This document shows positions 61,415-64,000 of a stretch of 64,000 nt of DNA, one piece after another. This DNA is from Lachnospiraceae bacterium (GTDB lineage Bacteria > Bacillota > Clostridia > Lachnospirales > Lachnospiraceae): contig SFEV01000002.1 of assembly GCA_004557975.1 (NCBI GenBank), positions 65,984 through 129,983 of the forward strand. Direction: 5' to 3'. Positions within the stretch are counted from its first letter, which is position 1. Each line of letters starts with the position of its first letter. The translations under genes were made by a program, and so were the position numbers. Below the pieces are notes generated by a model that made no database searches, was not told where the DNA came from, and was given only the letters and a program-made list of their open reading frames with translations.

Positions 61415-62341
61415 TTACATATCGCATACAGGCAGGAGCACCTTCTCATGAAGCGCTGCCTTTACCTGCTCAAAGTCACCATACTCAGGACACTGAATCG
61501 CTATGACGAGTCCCTGCTGAGGCAGCACAGTAGATATCTGACCATAAGCTCCGTCTGCCCGATATGAGCCGGGATAGGGTGACATCCAGAACTGATATCC
61601 GTATCCGCAGCGCCAGATATCGTTTTCCGGATCTATATCTATCTGCTTCGATGAGGCTTCAGAGATCCAGCCTGCATCCACAAGATGTTCTCCTTCCCAT
61701 ATTCCCTCTGCCAGATAAAGCTGACCCAGCTTCATCATATCCGCAAGCCTCATAAATATGCCGCCGCCTGAATTCGGATGCCCCTGCGGGTCATGTTCCC
61801 ATACAGGCCATCCCTGTCCCATTTTTGAGAACAGGTGATCATACAGATATTCTCCCAGTCTCATTCCGACTGCCTTTTCTACCATACGTCCCGCCAGAAT
61901 ACTGTCAGCAGAAGAATAAACGAATTTCTCTCCCGGCTCCGTCTCCACAGGCCGGCTCATCATATAAGCAAGATAATCCGGCACTCCCGTTCCGTTTCTT
62001 CTGTCCTGATTCATCAGATATGGATGCCCGAATCCACTGGACATTGTGAGCAGATTTTTCAGACTGATTCGCAGCAGCCTGTCATCCGGATTTTCCGGCA
62101 CATATTCCGGGAACAAATCCACCAGTTTTGTTTCAAGCGCCAGTTTCCCCTGAGCGATTGCGATCCCGGCCGCTGTTGACATATAGCTTTTCGTATGGGA
62201 ATAAATGTTTCGCGGCAGATCGGGTGTGAAATGGTGCTCCAGCAGCACACTTTTCTCATCTGCAATGGCAATCCCCTCAATAAACAACTTTTCACTCTGA
62301 ATGTATTTGACAAAATCGTTAAAAATATTTTCCAGACGCAT
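61415..62341 (-). CDS. Serine hydrolase, beta-lactamase class C/esterase family
   Basis: This 308-residue protein has the catalytic S-x-x-K in YSHTKSY (near residue 55), the Y-x-S element in FVYSSADSILAGRM and a DGAYGQ segment where class C enzymes have KTG. There is no signal peptide, so it is cytoplasmic, and true beta-lactamase activity is unlikely; esterases and D-aminopeptidases share this fold. ATG 62341 has AGGAGG upstream. Confidence 0.88.
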   Translation of the reverse strand: MRLENIFNDFVKYIQSEKLFIEGIAIADEKSVLLEHHFTPDLPRNIYSHTKSYMSTAAGIAIAQGKLALETKLVDLFPEYVPENPDDRLLRISLKNLLTMSSGFGHPYLMNQDRRNGTGVPDYLAYMMSRPVETEPGEKFVYSSADSILAGRMVEKAVGMRLGEYLYDHLFSKMGQGWPVWEHDPQGHPNSGGGIFMRLADMMKLGQLYLAEGIWEGEHLVDAGWISEASSKQIDIDPENDIWRCGYGYQFWMSPYPGSYRADGAYGQISTVLPQQGLVIAIQCPEYGDFEQVKAALHEKVLLPVCDM

Positions 62342-62374
62342 ATTTTCCTCCTGCGGCATATAATTTATTCAAAA

Positions 62375-63532
62375 TCATTTACAATTTTTTAATTCGTCAA
62401 GTCTTTGAAAAAACATTGCTTTCCATTCTGTTTTATCTCCAAAAAGATCACCATCTATATCTTTAATCTGATGTAACCCAATATTTCTGACCGCCTCAAC
62501 AGCTGCTTCCCGCTGCGTCTTTTTCTCAGGATAAACAGTCTGGCAGTTCGCTCCCTCTATCGTGTCATAACCGCCAAAACTCTGATTAAAATCCATAATC
62601 GGATACAGCGAAATATATTTATTGGTCTGATTATCAATCAGGAACCCCCAGTTTTCCGGATGCCGGTCTATATTGCCAACCAGATAATCCAGTATATTCA
62701 TACCATAGTACGTCTCTTTGTCTATCCTCAGACACTCATCCACTACATCCAGGTCATGATTTTGCGCATATATTTCAAATGCCATCCTGGAAACAATAGA
62801 ATATTGTTGGGAGGTTATAATTTTACTCTCAGTGACTTTTTGCCCATCATAAAAGCCTTCATTATATATCACCTGCTTAAAATCAAAACATTGGCATAAT
62901 CTGCTTGCCAGAAGTTCTTTCTGAACAGTATCCTCTCCGCCGTCTTTTAATAAAATAAAATCTTTTTCTCTTCTGATCCAGGCTTTGGGAAAGCAGCCCT
63001 TTGTAGACAAATCAGGTGCCAGTTCCTGATTCGTCACCGTCATCGGCTTTCCACGCAAAGAAAGCTCTACGACCGCCTCATTCAGGGAATTATCATATAA
63101 ATTTATCTTTTCATAGGAGATTTCTTCATCACTCTTTTTTACCCAGTAAATATCCGTCAGAGATACACAGTGATAGGATAATGATATTTTAGCGCGATCA
63201 CGGTCTGTCACTGCCTGTGCCATTCCAATACTGTTCAGAATTTCCTTGGCATATTTCCTGTCAAAAGACAACACACGGGATGCGCACCAATGATAAAAAT
63301 TATTCATATTATTGATCAGCGTATCAAAATCCCGATCATTCTCCAAATAAAGATCATAAGGAATAAACCTCTCACTCAGAACAGTGGCCTCTCCCCGTGT
63401 ATTAATCTCTGCCACTTTCCTTTCACCATGCATGATATCATAATACGTAATATCATAATTATGCTTCTTTCCTGGATTATTATCATGCCGCTCAATTAAT
63501 TTTGTCTGTTGCAACAAGCCATTTTCCACCAT
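62375..63532 (-). CDS. HipA-like kinase-domain protein
   Basis: This 385-residue protein has the HipA-type catalytic core near residues 280-310: DYLVGNIDRHPENWGFLID (catalytic loop with Asp and Asn) and PIMDFNQSF (metal-binding Asp). The N-terminal 250 residues are not recognised beyond a possible HipA N-lobe; no HipB-like antitoxin gene adjoins. The start may be 63532 (weak GGTGA) or 63547. The gene is AT-rich compared with its neighbours, which hints at acquisition. It could be a toxin kinase or a kinase with a housekeeping role. Confidence 0.75.
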   Translation of the reverse strand: MVENGLLQQTKLIERHDNNPGKKHNYDITYYDIMHGERKVAEINTRGEATVLSERFIPYDLYLENDRDFDTLINNMNNFYHWCASRVLSFDRKYAKEILNSIGMAQAVTDRDRAKISLSYHCVSLTDIYWVKKSDEEISYEKINLYDNSLNEAVVELSLRGKPMTVTNQELAPDLSTKGCFPKAWIRREKDFILLKDGGEDTVQKELLASRLCQCFDFKQVIYNEGFYDGQKVTESKIITSQQYSIVSRMAFEIYAQNHDLDVVDECLRIDKETYYGMNILDYLVGNIDRHPENWGFLIDNQTNKYISLYPIMDFNQSFGGYDTIEGANCQTVYPEKKTQREAAVEAVRNIGLHQIKDIDGDLFGDKTEWKAMFFQRLDELKNCK

Positions 63533-63551
63533 TATCACCATTCCCATTATT

Positions 63552-63570
63552 CACTATACAACGTATAGTG
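63552..63570. promoter_or_regulatory. Operator-like palindrome before the HipA-like gene
   Basis: CACTATAC (63552-63559) and GTATAGTG (63563-63570) are perfect inverted arms around 3 bp. They lie 4-20 bp before the first possible start and overlap a likely -10 (TATAGT), so a bound protein would block transcription. Confidence 0.65.
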
Positions 63571-63795
63571 CCTTCTTTTCATCTCTCAGCCAATATTTTT
63601 ATTGTATCATGTTACTATTTTGCAAACAAGGCATTTTCCCGTTCTCAATTCTGATTCCCCCCATTCCACAAAACTGCCCGGATCCTATCTGAAACAACGC
63701 ATAAGAAAACCTTGCCTTATTGATCGGTACTCTGTAAAATAAATGGAAAAAGAAACAGGATATCTCATTTGAAATTTTACTCAGAGGGAAACTAA
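63571..63795. other. Intergenic stretch between HipA-like gene and remnants
   Basis: AT-rich DNA without a gene I can support. It should contain the promoters of both flanking genes. Confidence 0.4.
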
Positions 63796-63840
63796 ATGGA
63801 GCAAATACTGATTGTAGAAGACGATATATCATTCGCAAGG
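63796..63840 (+). pseudogene. Response regulator, first 15 codons only
   Basis: After AGAGGG and an ATG the frame reads MEQILIVEDDISFAR, the typical first beta strand and acidic pair of a receiver domain, then goes Phe-Cys-stop at the junction with SDR sequence. The rest of the gene is gone. Confidence 0.7.
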
Positions 63841-64000
63841 TTCTGCTGACAAAGCAGTTGCGCAGCTGAAAGAAAAATACCCTAATGCAACAGTTGCGGG
63901 TATCAGCCCCAACCTGTCCAATTTGGAATCTGTCCGCAATGCGTTCCGAGAAGCTGCCTCGAAATACGGTTGCATTGATATTCTGGTGAACAATGCCGGT
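63839..64000 (+). pseudogene. Short-chain dehydrogenase (SDR) fragment, N-terminus lost, runs off window
   Basis: The frame starting at 63839 reads GSADKAVAQLKEKYPN and ends IDILVNNAG, the SDR NNAG motif, at the window edge. The Rossmann glycine motif (about 40 residues) expected before it is missing. The frame differs from that of the response-regulator start (offset 43 bp), so no fusion protein can form. The downstream part beyond the window may be complete. Confidence 0.75.

Overview
The window looks like chromosome from a gut Clostridia, most likely an acetogenic Lachnospiraceae (Blautia/Marvinbryantia-like). The grounds are consensus sigma-A promoters, strong GGAGG ribosome sites, frequent TTG starts, many ABC sugar importers with LacI/AraC/GntR regulators, a cobalamin riboswitch, and a MetF-MetV-RnfC2 methylene-tetrahydrofolate reductase cluster of the kind acetogens carry. 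No rRNA, tRNA, CRISPR array, phage or intact transposase was seen. Genus is an inference.

Layout. 0-7.7 kb: a minus-strand operon (ribokinase, sugar-binding protein, two permeases, ADP-ribosylglycohydrolase-family protein cut by the window edge) faces a LacI-PfkB fusion across an operator-rich promoter region. 7.7-13.3 kb: MscS channel, a MoxR/DUF58/membrane-protein set and a membrane-bound XRE regulator. 13.6-20.8 kb: a tetrapyrrole operon cbiK-cbiL-hemA-hemC-cobA/hemD-hemL behind a cobalamin riboswitch. 20.8-23.7 kb: remains of a mannoside-type uptake and degradation operon in which every gene is truncated, frameshifted or internally deleted, with its LacI and PocR-AraC regulators still intact (23.8-26.2 kb). 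26.4-31.3 kb: a SNF2 helicase and a metallophosphoesterase-rubrerythrin-rubredoxin fusion. 31.4-36.1 kb: uronate catabolism (uxaC divergent from uxaA-uxaB). 36.2-37.1 kb: two gene remnants joined head-on. 37.2-50.7 kb: one long minus-strand operon (frameshifted GntR-LacI regulator, Opp-type importer, GH39 glycosidase, Asp/Glu-racemase-like protein, split transketolase, GarR-like reductase, TIM-barrel isomerase). 51.2-54.8 kb: metF, metV and a metV-rnfC2 fusion. 55.1-61.4 kb: a polyamine operon (speA, speE, speB, carboxynorspermidine synthase and decarboxylase) preceded by a long structured leader with its own promoter and terminator. 61.4-64 kb: a serine hydrolase, a HipA-like kinase with an operator-like palindrome, and a response-regulator/SDR remnant junction.

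The genes describe a cell that imports plant and host glycans and glycosides through binding-protein transporters, feeds uronates into the Ashwell pathway, makes cobalamin precursors for corrinoid enzymes, runs the methyl branch of the Wood-Ljungdahl pathway and makes spermidine from arginine. Superimposed on this is gene decay at four separate places, and three families of short, hairpin-forming dispersed repeats in intergenic DNA.
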